In this document: positions 33,411 to 41,760 of the stretch, piece after piece
Layout: the number at the start of each line of letters is the position of its first letter
Numbering within the stretch: the stretch's first letter is position 1
NCBI GenBank assembly: GCA_014378485.1
Contig: JACMNO010000027.1
Location: forward strand, 1-42,772
DNA: 42,772 nucleotides
Origin: Bacteroidia bacterium
GTDB lineage: Bacteria > Bacteroidota > Bacteroidia > B-17B0 > Aurantibacillaceae
Reading direction: 5' to 3'
Position numbers and translations under genes: made by a program
The notes under the pieces: model-generated
Told to the model about the DNA's origin: nothing
The model's database searches: none
What the model saw: the letters and a program-made list of their open reading frames with translations, nothing else

Positions 33411-36400
33411 ATGTTTTCAGAAATTTTTCGATTCGAATTAAAATATGCACTAAAGAAACCATCCACGTATGTATTTTTCAGTATTTATTTTGCATTCTAT
33501 CTGTTTCTTTCACTAGCAGCTTCGGGAGTTATTCCTTTAGGTTCCAGTGACAGTAATACTTTATTAAATAGCGCAGTAGCTAATGCAAGTTTGTATCTTG
33601 CTTTCAACCAAAATATCCTGGCGCTAATCCATAACATGATTATCATTGCTATTATGGCCACAGCTATTCAGCGTGATTTTGAATACAATTCTCATTCTTT
33701 ATTCTTCACAAAACCCATTACAAAATCGGCCTATTTCTTTGGGCGATTTTTTGGCGTATTGGTAATAGCCCTGTTTGTTTTTAGCGGTCAATTATTTGGC
33801 TTGTTGTTAGGCAGTATTATTGGAAGCGGACAACCAACGATAGGGCCAATTCATTTATATAATTACTTACAACCTTTTTTATATTTTGTAGTTCCTAATA
33901 CCTTGTTGTTTGGAACGATTTATTTTTCCTTAACAACCTTTTTGCGAAACACAACCATCGCTTATTTATTTACGGTTATTTTCTTTTTGTTTGACCTCGC
34001 AGCAAATGCTGTTTTATCCGACATTGAATACCAGTCTCTAGCAGCGATGCTTGATCCTTATGGAAATAAAGCATTGGGAAAAGTCACTCAGTACTGGACT
34101 CCGTCTGAACAAAATGAACGCTTATTGTCCTTAACCGATTACCTGTTATACAATCGTGCAGCATGGCTTGGATTGGCTCTGCTGATCATGTGGTTCAGTT
34201 ATGTCAGATTTAGTTTCTCTCAGTTCTTAAATCCTTCCAAAGTATTTTTATTCAGAAAAATAAGAGAACAAAGTCTTTCGCCTCAAACGCCCGCTATACA
34301 GCATGTAGGCGAGTTGCCAAAAGTAACTATCAGCGCAAGTGGCAAAGCATTCTGGAACCAGCTCTTATTTATTTCGAGGTTTGAATACAAGCGCATCGTT
34401 AAAAGTTATTTCTTTATCATCATGCTGGTACTTGGCGGTGTATTGGCCTATGTGATCAGTAGTTTCAATTCATTGATTTTTGGAACTGAGGTTTATCCTG
34501 TTACTTATAACATCGTGAGTCAAACAGGTTCTATGTTCCAATTCATGTTATCAATTCTAATAATTTTTTATTCTGGCAACCTAGTATTTAATGAGAAACA
34601 ATTTAAGGTAGATGAGCTTGTGGGCGCCTCACCAATTAAATCTTCCACACTTGTGTTAGGAAAATATTTAGGTTTGCTGGCATCCGTTGCATTAGGATTA
34701 TTAGGAGCATTGATCACCGGAGTTGTTATTCAATCTCTCAAAGGCTATTATCATTTTGAATTTAATCAGTATTTCGTTAGTCTTTACGGACGCACATTTA
34801 TTAACCTCGCATTGATCTCTGCTATATGTTTTGTGATTCAGTTTATGGTCAGTAATAAATATGTAGGTTTCGTTATTTCTTTTATTGTCGCGTTTTTATC
34901 TAAGATCATATTCAGTCAGCTTCAATTAAAAAACCCTTTATATAGTTTTAATTCAAGCGGACCTATGTTGCCCTATAGTGATATGAATGGGTATGGTGAT
35001 TCAACACCAATTTTCTATTTATTTAAATTGTATTGGTTAGCCGTGATTGTTTTGTTATTCGTGTTTGCTATTCGTTTTTATTTAAGAGGTAAAGAGAAAG
35101 GATTGAAAGCACGGTTCCGTTTTTCAAAATATGATTCTCATAAGCAGTTCAGATTAGCAGCAATTGTTTCAGGAATTGTCTTTATTGGAATTGGATCTGT
35201 GATCTACTACAATGTTAAAGTGGCAAATAAAATTATTTCGAAAACGGAGGAAGAAAAATTAGAAGCAAAATTCGAACAAACCTACAAGCATTTTCAATAC
35301 ACCCATCAACCACGTGTGGTATCCAGTTATGTAGAAGTGGATTTATTTCCTGATGAATTAGGTGCTAAATTCAAAGGCTATTACTTTTTAAAGAATAAAC
35401 ATAAGGTGGCCATTGATACGATCATGATTAATTACAGTGGAGAAATACAACTAAAATCACTTCAATTTTCATTGCCCCATATTGAAATCATCGATGATAC
35501 TGAGATGGATGTAAAGGTATTTAAATTGAACGCGCCGCTGCAACCAGGTGATTCTATCCGGTTGGATTTCGCAATTGACTATTTCCGAAAGAGTTGGTTT
35601 AGTAACAATGAAAAATCGGATGTGGTTTATAATGGCACCTTCATTAACAATAGTTTACTGCCTTCGATTGGGTATAATGATGACGCAGAACTTGATCAAA
35701 ATGAAGCGCGTGCTAAATTCAATTTAAAGCCAAAGGCACGCATGAATAACATTAATGATACTGCTGCTTTCGCTAATACATATATCAGTAAAGATGCTGA
35801 CTGGATCAATTTTGAATGTATTGTGAGTACGGTGGATGATCAGATTGCGGTGGCACCGGGTTATTTGATAAAAGAATACACAAAAGATAATCGACGTTAT
35901 TTCCATTATAAAATGGATTGCCCGATCCTGAATTTCTATTCATTTTTATCGGCACGTTATAAGGTTAAGAAAGATAAATACAAAGCGATTAATATTGAGA
36001 TCTATTATCATGAAGGTCATGAATACAATTTAGACCGCATGATCAATTCCATTAAAAAGTCACTGGCGTATTATGAGAAAGCATTTAGTCCATACCAGCA
36101 CAGACAAGTGCGTATTTTAGAATTCCCTCGCTATGCTTCATTTGCACAGTCTTTCCCAAATACAATTCCTTATTCTGAAAGTATAGGTTTTATTGCAGAT
36201 GTGGATGAGAATGATCCTTTGAGCATTGATTACCCTTTTTATGTAACAGCGCATGAGGTTGGTCACCAGTGGTGGGCTCACCAAGTAATTGGGGCTGATG
36301 TACAGGGTTCTACTTTAATGAGTGAATCACTGGCGGAGTATAGTGCGCTGATGGTGATGGAAAAAGAATATGGTAAGGAAGCCATGCATAAATTCTTAGC

Positions 36401-37094
36401 AGACGCTTTAAATAAATATTTATTGGGTAGAGCTACTGAAAAGAAAAAAGAGTTGCCTATTATGTTAGCAGAAAACCAGCAGTACATTCATTATAATAAA
36501 GGTTGTTTAATCATGTATGCTTTAAGAGATTATATTGGTGAAGATTCTGTAAACTCTGCATTAAAACGTTATATTAAAAAGGTTGGTTTCCAAAGCGCGC
36601 CTTACACAACAGCAAAAGAATTTGTGGCTAACATGAGATTATCTACTCCGGACAGTTTGCAATATGTTATTAAAGACCTCTTTGAGGATATTACCGTTTA
36701 CGAAAATTACGTGAAGGATCTGAAGTCTGTAAAACAAGCCGATGGAAAATATAAAGTAACATTAACAGTAGGAACGTCAAAATTCAAAGCAGATAGTTTA
36801 GGTAAAAGCAAAGAGGTTCCTGTTAACGATTGGATTGATATTGGTATTTTTAATGAACAGGAAGTGAAGGGCAAGAAAACCGACAAGGAACTATTATTGA
36901 AAAAAATAAAAATGGATAAAGCGGTTAAGACCTTTGAATTTATTGTGGATAAAGAACCAGTGTCAGCAGGCCTCGATCCTTATAATAAATTAATTGACCG
37001 GATGCCTGATAATAATAAGTGCCGGTTTGATGCTAAGCCAACACCACCGGATCTGTCAGCCAACAGTTCCAATGTGAATATTACGATTAATTAG
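33411..37094 (+). CDS. ABC permease fused to M1 family aminopeptidase domain
   Basis: A 1227-aa fusion. Residues about 1-600 hold roughly twelve transmembrane helices in two ABC-2-type halves (FRFELKYALKKPSTYVFF..., then RFEYKRIVKSYFFIIMLV... at about 325-560). After a last helix (about 580-600) comes a large extracytoplasmic part with an M1 zinc peptidase domain. The zinc site is HEVGH (His948, Glu949, His952), and the probable third ligand Glu972 lies after 19 rather than the classical 18 residues. A classical GAMEN motif is absent; the equivalent region reads FPNTIPYSESIGF. The preceding ATPase is the likely energiser. Substrate unknown. Confidence 0.93.
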   Translation: MFSEIFRFELKYALKKPSTYVFFSIYFAFYLFLSLAASGVIPLGSSDSNTLLNSAVANASLYLAFNQNILALIHNMIIIAIMATAIQRDFEYNSHSLFFTKPITKSAYFFGRFFGVLVIALFVFSGQLFGLLLGSIIGSGQPTIGPIHLYNYLQPFLYFVVPNTLLFGTIYFSLTTFLRNTTIAYLFTVIFFLFDLAANAVLSDIEYQSLAAMLDPYGNKALGKVTQYWTPSEQNERLLSLTDYLLYNRAAWLGLALLIMWFSYVRFSFSQFLNPSKVFLFRKIREQSLSPQTPAIQHVGELPKVTISASGKAFWNQLLFISRFEYKRIVKSYFFIIMLVLGGVLAYVISSFNSLIFGTEVYPVTYNIVSQTGSMFQFMLSILIIFYSGNLVFNEKQFKVDELVGASPIKSSTLVLGKYLGLLASVALGLLGALITGVVIQSLKGYYHFEFNQYFVSLYGRTFINLALISAICFVIQFMVSNKYVGFVISFIVAFLSKIIFSQLQLKNPLYSFNSSGPMLPYSDMNGYGDSTPIFYLFKLYWLAVIVLLFVFAIRFYLRGKEKGLKARFRFSKYDSHKQFRLAAIVSGIVFIGIGSVIYYNVKVANKIISKTEEEKLEAKFEQTYKHFQYTHQPRVVSSYVEVDLFPDELGAKFKGYYFLKNKHKVAIDTIMINYSGEIQLKSLQFSLPHIEIIDDTEMDVKVFKLNAPLQPGDSIRLDFAIDYFRKSWFSNNEKSDVVYNGTFINNSLLPSIGYNDDAELDQNEARAKFNLKPKARMNNINDTAAFANTYISKDADWINFECIVSTVDDQIAVAPGYLIKEYTKDNRRYFHYKMDCPILNFYSFLSARYKVKKDKYKAINIEIYYHEGHEYNLDRMINSIKKSLAYYEKAFSPYQHRQVRILEFPRYASFAQSFPNTIPYSESIGFIADVDENDPLSIDYPFYVTAHEVGHQWWAHQVIGADVQGSTLMSESLAEYSALMVMEKEYGKEAMHKFLADALNKYLLGRATEKKKELPIMLAENQQYIHYNKGCLIMYALRDYIGEDSVNSALKRYIKKVGFQSAPYTTAKEFVANMRLSTPDSLQYVIKDLFEDITVYENYVKDLKSVKQADGKYKVTLTVGTSKFKADSLGKSKEVPVNDWIDIGIFNEQEVKGKKTDKELLLKKIKMDKAVKTFEFIVDKEPVSAGLDPYNKLIDRMPDNNKCRFDAKPTPPDLSANSSNVNITIN

Positions 37095-37114
37095 ATTGAT
37101 ACTATAAGTATTTT

Positions 37115-37210
37115 GGGCGTGTCCCTGCGGGCCGGGCTTTCGGCACTCGCTTTTTTATTTGCCCTGCGGGACAAAAAAAGAGCTCAGACAAAGCCTCTAT
37201 CCCTCACGCG
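37115..37210 (+). repeat. GGGCGTG...CCCTCACGC repeat, copy 3
   Basis: It begins GGGCGTGTCCCTGCGGG and ends ATCCCTCACGCGG. It contains GCTTTTTT and AAAAAAAGAGC as arms of an internal hairpin with CCCTGCGGG at its head. It faces copy 4 head to head. Confidence 0.65.
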
Positions 37211-37285
37211 GCTGTATGGTAAAATTTGGATTTTCGGTTCTTACGGCTATCTATATAGTAAAGGCTTACTTTTAAAAATTGAACC

Positions 37286-37388
37286 CGCGTGAGGGATGCG
37301 AGCGAAAATCCTTTTACTTAACGGAGTGAAGTAAAAGATTGAAGCGGGTCAGCCCGACGGCGCCTGTTCTTTGCGCCGACACGCCCAA
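37286..37388 (-). repeat. GGGCGTG...CCCTCACGC repeat, copy 4 (inverted)
   Basis: Read on the minus strand it begins GGGCGTGTCGGCGC and ends ATCCCTCACGCGG. The internal hairpin is AATCTTTTACTT paired with AAGTAAAAGGATT. The ends GGGCGTGTC (37115) and GACACGCCC (37388) make the whole 37115-37388 block an inverted pair. It lies between two convergent genes, so a terminator role for both is plausible. Confidence 0.65.
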
Positions 37389-37392
37389 AACA

Positions 37393-38070
37393 TTAAAAGA
37401 AATTTAAAGCTAATGTAATTGTATGCGTCATTTTACGGGTGTCATTAATTTTATTTTGTGATGTTGAGCTAAGGGTGTAACAGATCTCAGGTGCAACGCT
37501 TTTTCCCTGGAAGATGTAATTGATCCCATATCCCATGATGAAGCCGAATGACAATTCGTTTTCAAATTCTTTTCGAAGATAACCCTTATCGTATTTTTTT
37601 AAATTCATTTTCGGGCCTATCAATAGATAAGGCTGTTTGCTTGTTAAGTAGCAGCTCATGTTACGAGCCATATATATAATACCATTTTCATCGGGTTGTT
37701 TTAAGTTTATGACGAAGCCATGGGAAATGTTCACATCAAATGAGGTAGCATAAACACTAGGAGATTGTCTTCGGCATGTATTAGAAAATACTCCTTCGAT
37801 TTTTGGTTTGAATATTATATTTTCATTTAATGGTATCCACATAAATAGTCCAATACCAAACCCGTATTGTGTTTCAGAGATTCTTGGGATCTTTACCGGT
37901 AAACGTTGTTCAGGATTAAACAGAGGTCGTTGCTGAAAAGATTGAAAGCAAAGGCTTGTAAAAGTAGAGTGGGTGAAACCGAAACTCATGTCTGGAAAAA
38001 GTTTACAGGATGTTTGTCCCATTAAATGGGAGCTGACAAAAATAGGAAGGATGTATTTTTGAATCTTCAT
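37393..38070 (-). CDS. Outer-membrane beta-barrel protein, possibly PorT-like
   Basis: A 225-aa protein with a signal-like N-terminus (MKIQKYILPIFVSSHLMGQTS) and alternating hydrophobic segments ending in a terminal strand HTITLALNFF, as in eight-stranded outer-membrane barrels. Segments such as YGFGIGLFMWIPLNENIIFKPKIEGVF and LSFGFIMGYGINYIF resemble the PorT/OMP_b-brl_2 family of Bacteroidota. PorT is a T9SS component, but I would not assign that role from this sequence alone. It is a single gene that ends at the inverted repeat pair. Confidence 0.6.
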   Translation of the reverse strand: MKIQKYILPIFVSSHLMGQTSCKLFPDMSFGFTHSTFTSLCFQSFQQRPLFNPEQRLPVKIPRISETQYGFGIGLFMWIPLNENIIFKPKIEGVFSNTCRRQSPSVYATSFDVNISHGFVINLKQPDENGIIYMARNMSCYLTSKQPYLLIGPKMNLKKYDKGYLRKEFENELSFGFIMGYGINYIFQGKSVAPEICYTLSSTSQNKINDTRKMTHTITLALNFF

Positions 38071-38110
38071 CTGCGAGAATAATGCAGATGTTAAAAAAAG
38101 TTACAGAAAA

Positions 38111-38455
38111 TTATTTTTTCTGCAACTCTTCCCAAAACTCAGCACCGCGACGTGTATGTGGAATCACAATAGTTCCTCCAACAATATTAGCTACTGCAAA
38201 TATTTCGTATACTTCTTCCGTAGTGCAACCTGTTTCAAAGCATTTTTCCAAATGGTATTTGATGCAATCGTCGCAACGAAGCACCATGCTCGCTACCAAA
38301 CCCAGCATCTCTTTTGTCTTTACATTTAAAGCCCCTTCAGAGTAGGTTTGTGTATCTAAATTAAATAAACGTTTTATCACAAGGTTATCCTTACTTAAAA
38401 TAACATCATTCATCTTGGCACGGTAGTCGTTGAATTCTTTTACCTGGTTTGACAT
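38111..38455 (-). CDS. Carboxymuconolactone decarboxylase / AhpD-like protein
   Basis: A 114-aa CMD-family protein, all-helical, with the redox motif CDDCIKYH (CxxCxxxH) as in AhpD-like alkylhydroperoxidases and followed by ETGCTTEEVYEIFAVANIVGGT. The substrate is unknown; a thiol-redox role is likely. It starts one base after the tatC stop on the same strand, so it is co-transcribed and probably coupled to tatC. Confidence 0.9.
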   Translation of the reverse strand: MSNQVKEFNDYRAKMNDVILSKDNLVIKRLFNLDTQTYSEGALNVKTKEMLGLVASMVLRCDDCIKYHLEKCFETGCTTEEVYEIFAVANIVGGTIVIPHTRRGAEFWEELQKK

Positions 38456-38456
38456 A

Positions 38457-39308
38457 TTAATTTAATTTATTTTTTTTAATAACATAAGCGCTCACAAAAA
38501 TACTGATCTCATATAGGAAATACATGGGTACTGCTACAATCATCTGAGAAGTAACATCAGGTGAAGGAGTAATAATTGCAGCTGCTATCAAAATTATTAC
38601 AACGGCATATTTACGATATTTACGCATGAACTCCGGAGTCAATAATCCTAAGCGTGTTAAAAAATAAACCAGAACCGGTAGTTCAAAAACAACACCTGAT
38701 ACCAATACCATGGTGGATATTAAAGAGATGTAATCATCCAGTGTATTATTAGTTTGCACAATGCCACTATCTGATAACTGGTAATTGATCAAGAAATTGT
38801 AGGACATTGGAAATAGTAAGAAATAGCCGAAGAAAATACCAATCAAAAATAGGAAAGAGGCGACAATCACAAACCATTTTGCGGGTTGAGATTCGGAATT
38901 TTTTAAAGCAGGCTTAATGAACTTCCATAACTCATAAAGTACATAGGGAAAAGCTAAAATAATGCCTCCCAGTAAGGCGATCCACATGTGCGTGAAAAAC
39001 TGTTCAGAAGCGGAAAGTGTTTGCAGGTGCGGATCTTTAACGGTCATACACATCACATCGCCTGCACCAATCTTATAACCTAAAGAACATAATGCCCTGT
39101 AAGAAATGAAATTTTGTTTCAAAGGCCCAAATATAACGGTGTCAAATAAAAAATTATTAAAGCAAAAAAGTCCTACTGCAAAAATGAAAATAGCAATAGC
39201 GCTTCGCACTAAATGCCATCTTAAGGCGTCGAGATGCTGCATGAACGACATTTGCATAGATATTTCTTCTTCTTTATTATCAGCCATAGTGGCGACAAAT
39301 TTAAGCAT
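38457..39308 (-). CDS. tatC: Twin-arginine translocase subunit TatC
   Basis: TatC is the membrane receptor that recognises twin-arginine signal peptides on folded cargo. The 283-aa protein has six transmembrane helices and GIILAFPYVLYELWKFIKPAL (about 115-135). The N-terminal motif reads HLDALR (residues 25-30) where HLxELR is usual, so Ala28 replaces the conserved glutamate (E15 of E. coli). The second recognition glutamate (E103 of E. coli) is retained as Glu139 in PALKNSE. Met8 (39287) is an equally good start. It is divergent from the ferritin-like/tatA operon. Confidence 0.95.
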   Translation of the reverse strand: MLKFVATMADNKEEEISMQMSFMQHLDALRWHLVRSAIAIFIFAVGLFCFNNFLFDTVIFGPLKQNFISYRALCSLGYKIGAGDVMCMTVKDPHLQTLSASEQFFTHMWIALLGGIILAFPYVLYELWKFIKPALKNSESQPAKWFVIVASFLFLIGIFFGYFLLFPMSYNFLINYQLSDSGIVQTNNTLDDYISLISTMVLVSGVVFELPVLVYFLTRLGLLTPEFMRKYRKYAVVIILIAAAIITPSPDVTSQMIVAVPMYFLYEISIFVSAYVIKKNKLN

Positions 39309-39815
39309 TATTACAAGTATTTTTTCAAAATTATATTATATATAATGCAATTAAAGTTATTCGATTATTTCGGATTCTTAAAATCAGATTCAAGTTCCAT
39401 TACTATAACTTCCTACTAATGATGGGCAATTAATTTAACAACTTAAAGCATATTTCAACTTATAATTTATTTGGCATTTATATCCCCTTTAATAACTATA
39501 CGATTTGGCTCTTTAGCTAATATTTAGGTATTTAACATTTTGCCAATTTACTTTTGTTGAGGTTAGAAATATTTGTTGAAAGTTTGTCCGGCTTTAAAAA
39601 TGGTTTCATTTTTCATGAGGGAATAGTTAAAACGGAGCAATTAGCTTTAAAATTTAATTGGTTAGAAGTGATGCTAAAACAATGCAGATTAAATATAAAA
39701 AAATTAGTCTGCAAATTGTGCAAAGGCTGTACATAACGTTATGAAATATTTTTTGCAATTACATATTAATTGGGCAACAGCAAACTGAAGATTTAATCAT
39801 TTTAAAATTAGACAT
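39309..39815. other. 507-bp AT-rich divergent intergenic region
   Basis: It separates tatC (minus) from the ferritin-like gene (plus). I see no convincing gene; the short frame at 39554-39736 has no recognisable content. TACTTTTG at 39549-39556 fits TAnnTTTG as a possible plus-strand -7 box with a leader of about 250 nt, but no correctly spaced -33 box is evident. A half-site TTTAGGTATT at 39524-39533 matches the right arm of the iron-operon operators. Confidence 0.4.
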
Positions 39816-40538
39816 ATGAACAGTAATGAAAAAAACGAAAAAGATTTTTTAAAACAACCAATAGATAGGCTTGGTTTTTTTAAAATGTCCGGGGTTGCAT
39901 TGGCAACTACTGCAGTTATCCTTTCGGGATGCAAGAAAGAAACAGCTGAGCCTATAACAACACCTACGCCTTCTCCCAGCAATAATGCAGTTGACCTTGG
40001 CAGCGGCGATACGGGGGTTTTAAATTACGCCTATGCACTTGAACAATTAGAAGCAGCTTTTTACACTCAGGTAATGGCTACTCCTTTCACTGGAATGACG
40101 GCTGCAGAAATTCAGATTTTAGGTGATTTAAAATTACATGAGATTGCACATCGTGAGTTTTTAAAAGCTGCGCTCGGCGCAAGTGCAATCATTGCTTTAA
40201 CTCCAAATTTTTCATCCATTGATTTTACAAATCGCGCAAGTGTTTTAGGCACAGCAAAAGCTTTTGAAGATCTTGGAGTTGCTGCCTATAATGGAGCTGG
40301 TAAATTATTAACAGATCCAAATAATTTACTTTTAGCAGGCAAAATTGTTTCAGTTGAGGCGAGGCACGCTTCCGTAATCCGTGATTTATTAAACCCTAGC
40401 TCAGCTGATTTTGCAGGTGATGACGTGGTGACTGTTTCTCAAGGGCTAGATGGCGCTAAAACGCCCGCAGAAGTTCTTACTATAGCAGGAACCTACATAA
40501 CCAATACATTAGATGCAAGTCATTTACCAACAACTTAA
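39816..40538 (+). CDS. Ferritin-like domain lipoprotein with degenerate Tat signal
   Basis: A 240-aa Ferritin_2-type protein. The N-terminus DRLGFFKMSGVALATTAVILSGCKK (residues 17-41) has the layout of a Tat lipoprotein signal, with Arg18-Leu19 in place of Arg-Arg, FFK for FLK, and lipobox Cys39. The four-helix domain carries probable metal ligands: Glu76/Glu79 (ALEQLEAAFY), Glu109 and His112 (HEIAHREF), Glu151 (FEDLGVAAY), and Glu181 and His184 (EARH). A role in iron or redox handling outside the cytoplasm is likely but unproven. The second ferritin-like gene follows after 11 bp. Confidence 0.88.
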   Translation: MNSNEKNEKDFLKQPIDRLGFFKMSGVALATTAVILSGCKKETAEPITTPTPSPSNNAVDLGSGDTGVLNYAYALEQLEAAFYTQVMATPFTGMTAAEIQILGDLKLHEIAHREFLKAALGASAIIALTPNFSSIDFTNRASVLGTAKAFEDLGVAAYNGAGKLLTDPNNLLLAGKIVSVEARHASVIRDLLNPSSADFAGDDVVTVSQGLDGAKTPAEVLTIAGTYITNTLDASHLPTT

Positions 40539-40549
40539 AAAATAAAACC

Positions 40550-41329
40550 ATGAATTTATTTAATATAATATCAAAAATAGGAGAAATAAATACGAGTAGT
40601 TTATTTAATCTGCCAAACACTGAACCCTTTAACACGGAAGGAAAAACATTAAAATCATCGGGAGTTTCTGCCTTAAAAGGCCAGTCATCTGTAACAGCAA
40701 TTACGGACGTTTTAAATTTCGCTCTTAAGCTAGAATTTTTAGAATCAGCTTATTATAACCAAGGAGTTTCTTCGGGAGTTATTCTTGCGGCAGATTTGGC
40801 AATTTTTCAGCAAATTAAGAAACATGAAGCTGCGCACGTTGCATTTTTACAAAGCACAATCTCTGCATTGGGAGGAACGCCAATTGCTTCTCCAAACTTT
40901 GATTTTACGGCCGGTGGCGCTTTTAATCCTTTCACAGTTTATGGTGATTTTTTGGCGCTTTCACAGGCGTTTGAAGACACGGGTGTTCGCGCGTATAAAG
41001 GCCAGGCCGGAAATTTAATTACCAATAACACTGTTCTTACCGCAGCATTACAAATTCATTCAGTAGAAGCTCGTCATGCTTCAATGGTTAGAAGATTGCG
41101 AAATAAAAACGGAATGGATTCTACTGCTAAAGGATGGATTACAGGCAATAGCCGTGGCACTCTTCCTTCTGCTACGCAAGCCATTTATAATGGTGATGAA
41201 AATACAACGCAGGGCGGAGTAAATGTTACTACTTTAACAAATGTTGGAACTGCTGCAATACAAGAGGCTTTTGACGAACCTTTAACGGATGTTCAGGTTG
41301 CTGCAATTGTTCAGCCTTTCATTGTGTAA
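40550..41329 (+). CDS. Second ferritin-like domain protein, no evident signal peptide
   Basis: A 259-aa relative of the preceding protein with the same helix motifs: LKLEFLESAYY, KKHEAAHVAF (ExxH), AFEDTGVRAY, and SVEARHASMVRR (ExxH). The N-terminal 45 residues contain neither a hydrophobic signal core nor an arginine motif. Since the Tat system carries folded proteins, it could be exported as a hitchhiker bound to its lipoprotein partner, or stay cytoplasmic. It lies between the first ferritin-like gene and tatA. Confidence 0.85.
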   Translation: MNLFNIISKIGEINTSSLFNLPNTEPFNTEGKTLKSSGVSALKGQSSVTAITDVLNFALKLEFLESAYYNQGVSSGVILAADLAIFQQIKKHEAAHVAFLQSTISALGGTPIASPNFDFTAGGAFNPFTVYGDFLALSQAFEDTGVRAYKGQAGNLITNNTVLTAALQIHSVEARHASMVRRLRNKNGMDSTAKGWITGNSRGTLPSATQAIYNGDENTTQGGVNVTTLTNVGTAAIQEAFDEPLTDVQVAAIVQPFIV

Positions 41330-41449
41330 TGGCAGTTAAAAAATAAATGATTTATTATGCCTTCGTTTATTATGGGCGATGGTAGTAATGAAAAAATTGA
41401 TTTTTTATTATACAATAAAATACATATTAATATTTAAAACAAAGTTAAA

Positions 41450-41659
41450 ATGACAAAGTCAATAATAATGGGCATGTTCGGACTAGGAGGAACTGAATTA
41501 ATAGTTATTATGTTAATTGTACTTCTCTTATTTGGAGGAAAAAAAATTCCTGAAATGATGAAAGGCTTAGGCAGAGGAATCAAGGATTTTAAAGATGCTT
41601 CAAGTGGAACAAATGCAGAAAAAAATGAAGAGACTTCTTCGGTAGAAACAAAACTTTAA
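41450..41659 (+). CDS. tatA: Twin-arginine translocase subunit TatA/TatE
   Basis: A 69-aa protein with a single N-terminal membrane helix ([39 protein letters not shown]), including the FGxxKxPE-type hinge and amphipathic helix typical of TatA, then a short acidic tail. It forms the translocation pore with TatC. The start could also be the internal Met7 or Met9 (MGMFGLGG). It lies 120 bp behind the ferritin-like pair on the same strand and is followed by a terminator. No TatB-like gene is seen. Confidence 0.93.
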   Translation: MTKSIIMGMFGLGGTELIVIMLIVLLLFGGKKIPEMMKGLGRGIKDFKDASSGTNAEKNEETSSVETKL

Positions 41660-41679
41660 ATGGAATAATTTTTTAATGG

Positions 41680-41716
41680 AATAGGCTGTTCTTTAGATGG
41701 ACAGCCTATTCATTTT
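41680..41716. terminator. Bidirectional terminator between tatA and the SGNH gene
   Basis: AATAGGCTGT (41680-41689) and ACAGCCTATT (41701-41710) form a perfect 10-bp stem, extendable by AATG/CATT around a one-base bulge, followed by a T-rich tract. The neighbouring genes converge on it. Confidence 0.8.
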
Positions 41717-41760
41717 AATTTATTTTGTAAATCCGTAACTGAAATATTTGTAAGCTTTAT

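Noticed and set aside
39554..39736. 60-codon frame upstream of the ferritin-like gene
   Set aside because: It has a non-ATG start, no recognisable domain, and lies in an AT-rich leader. I cannot support it as a gene, although its last residues contain CKLCKGC.
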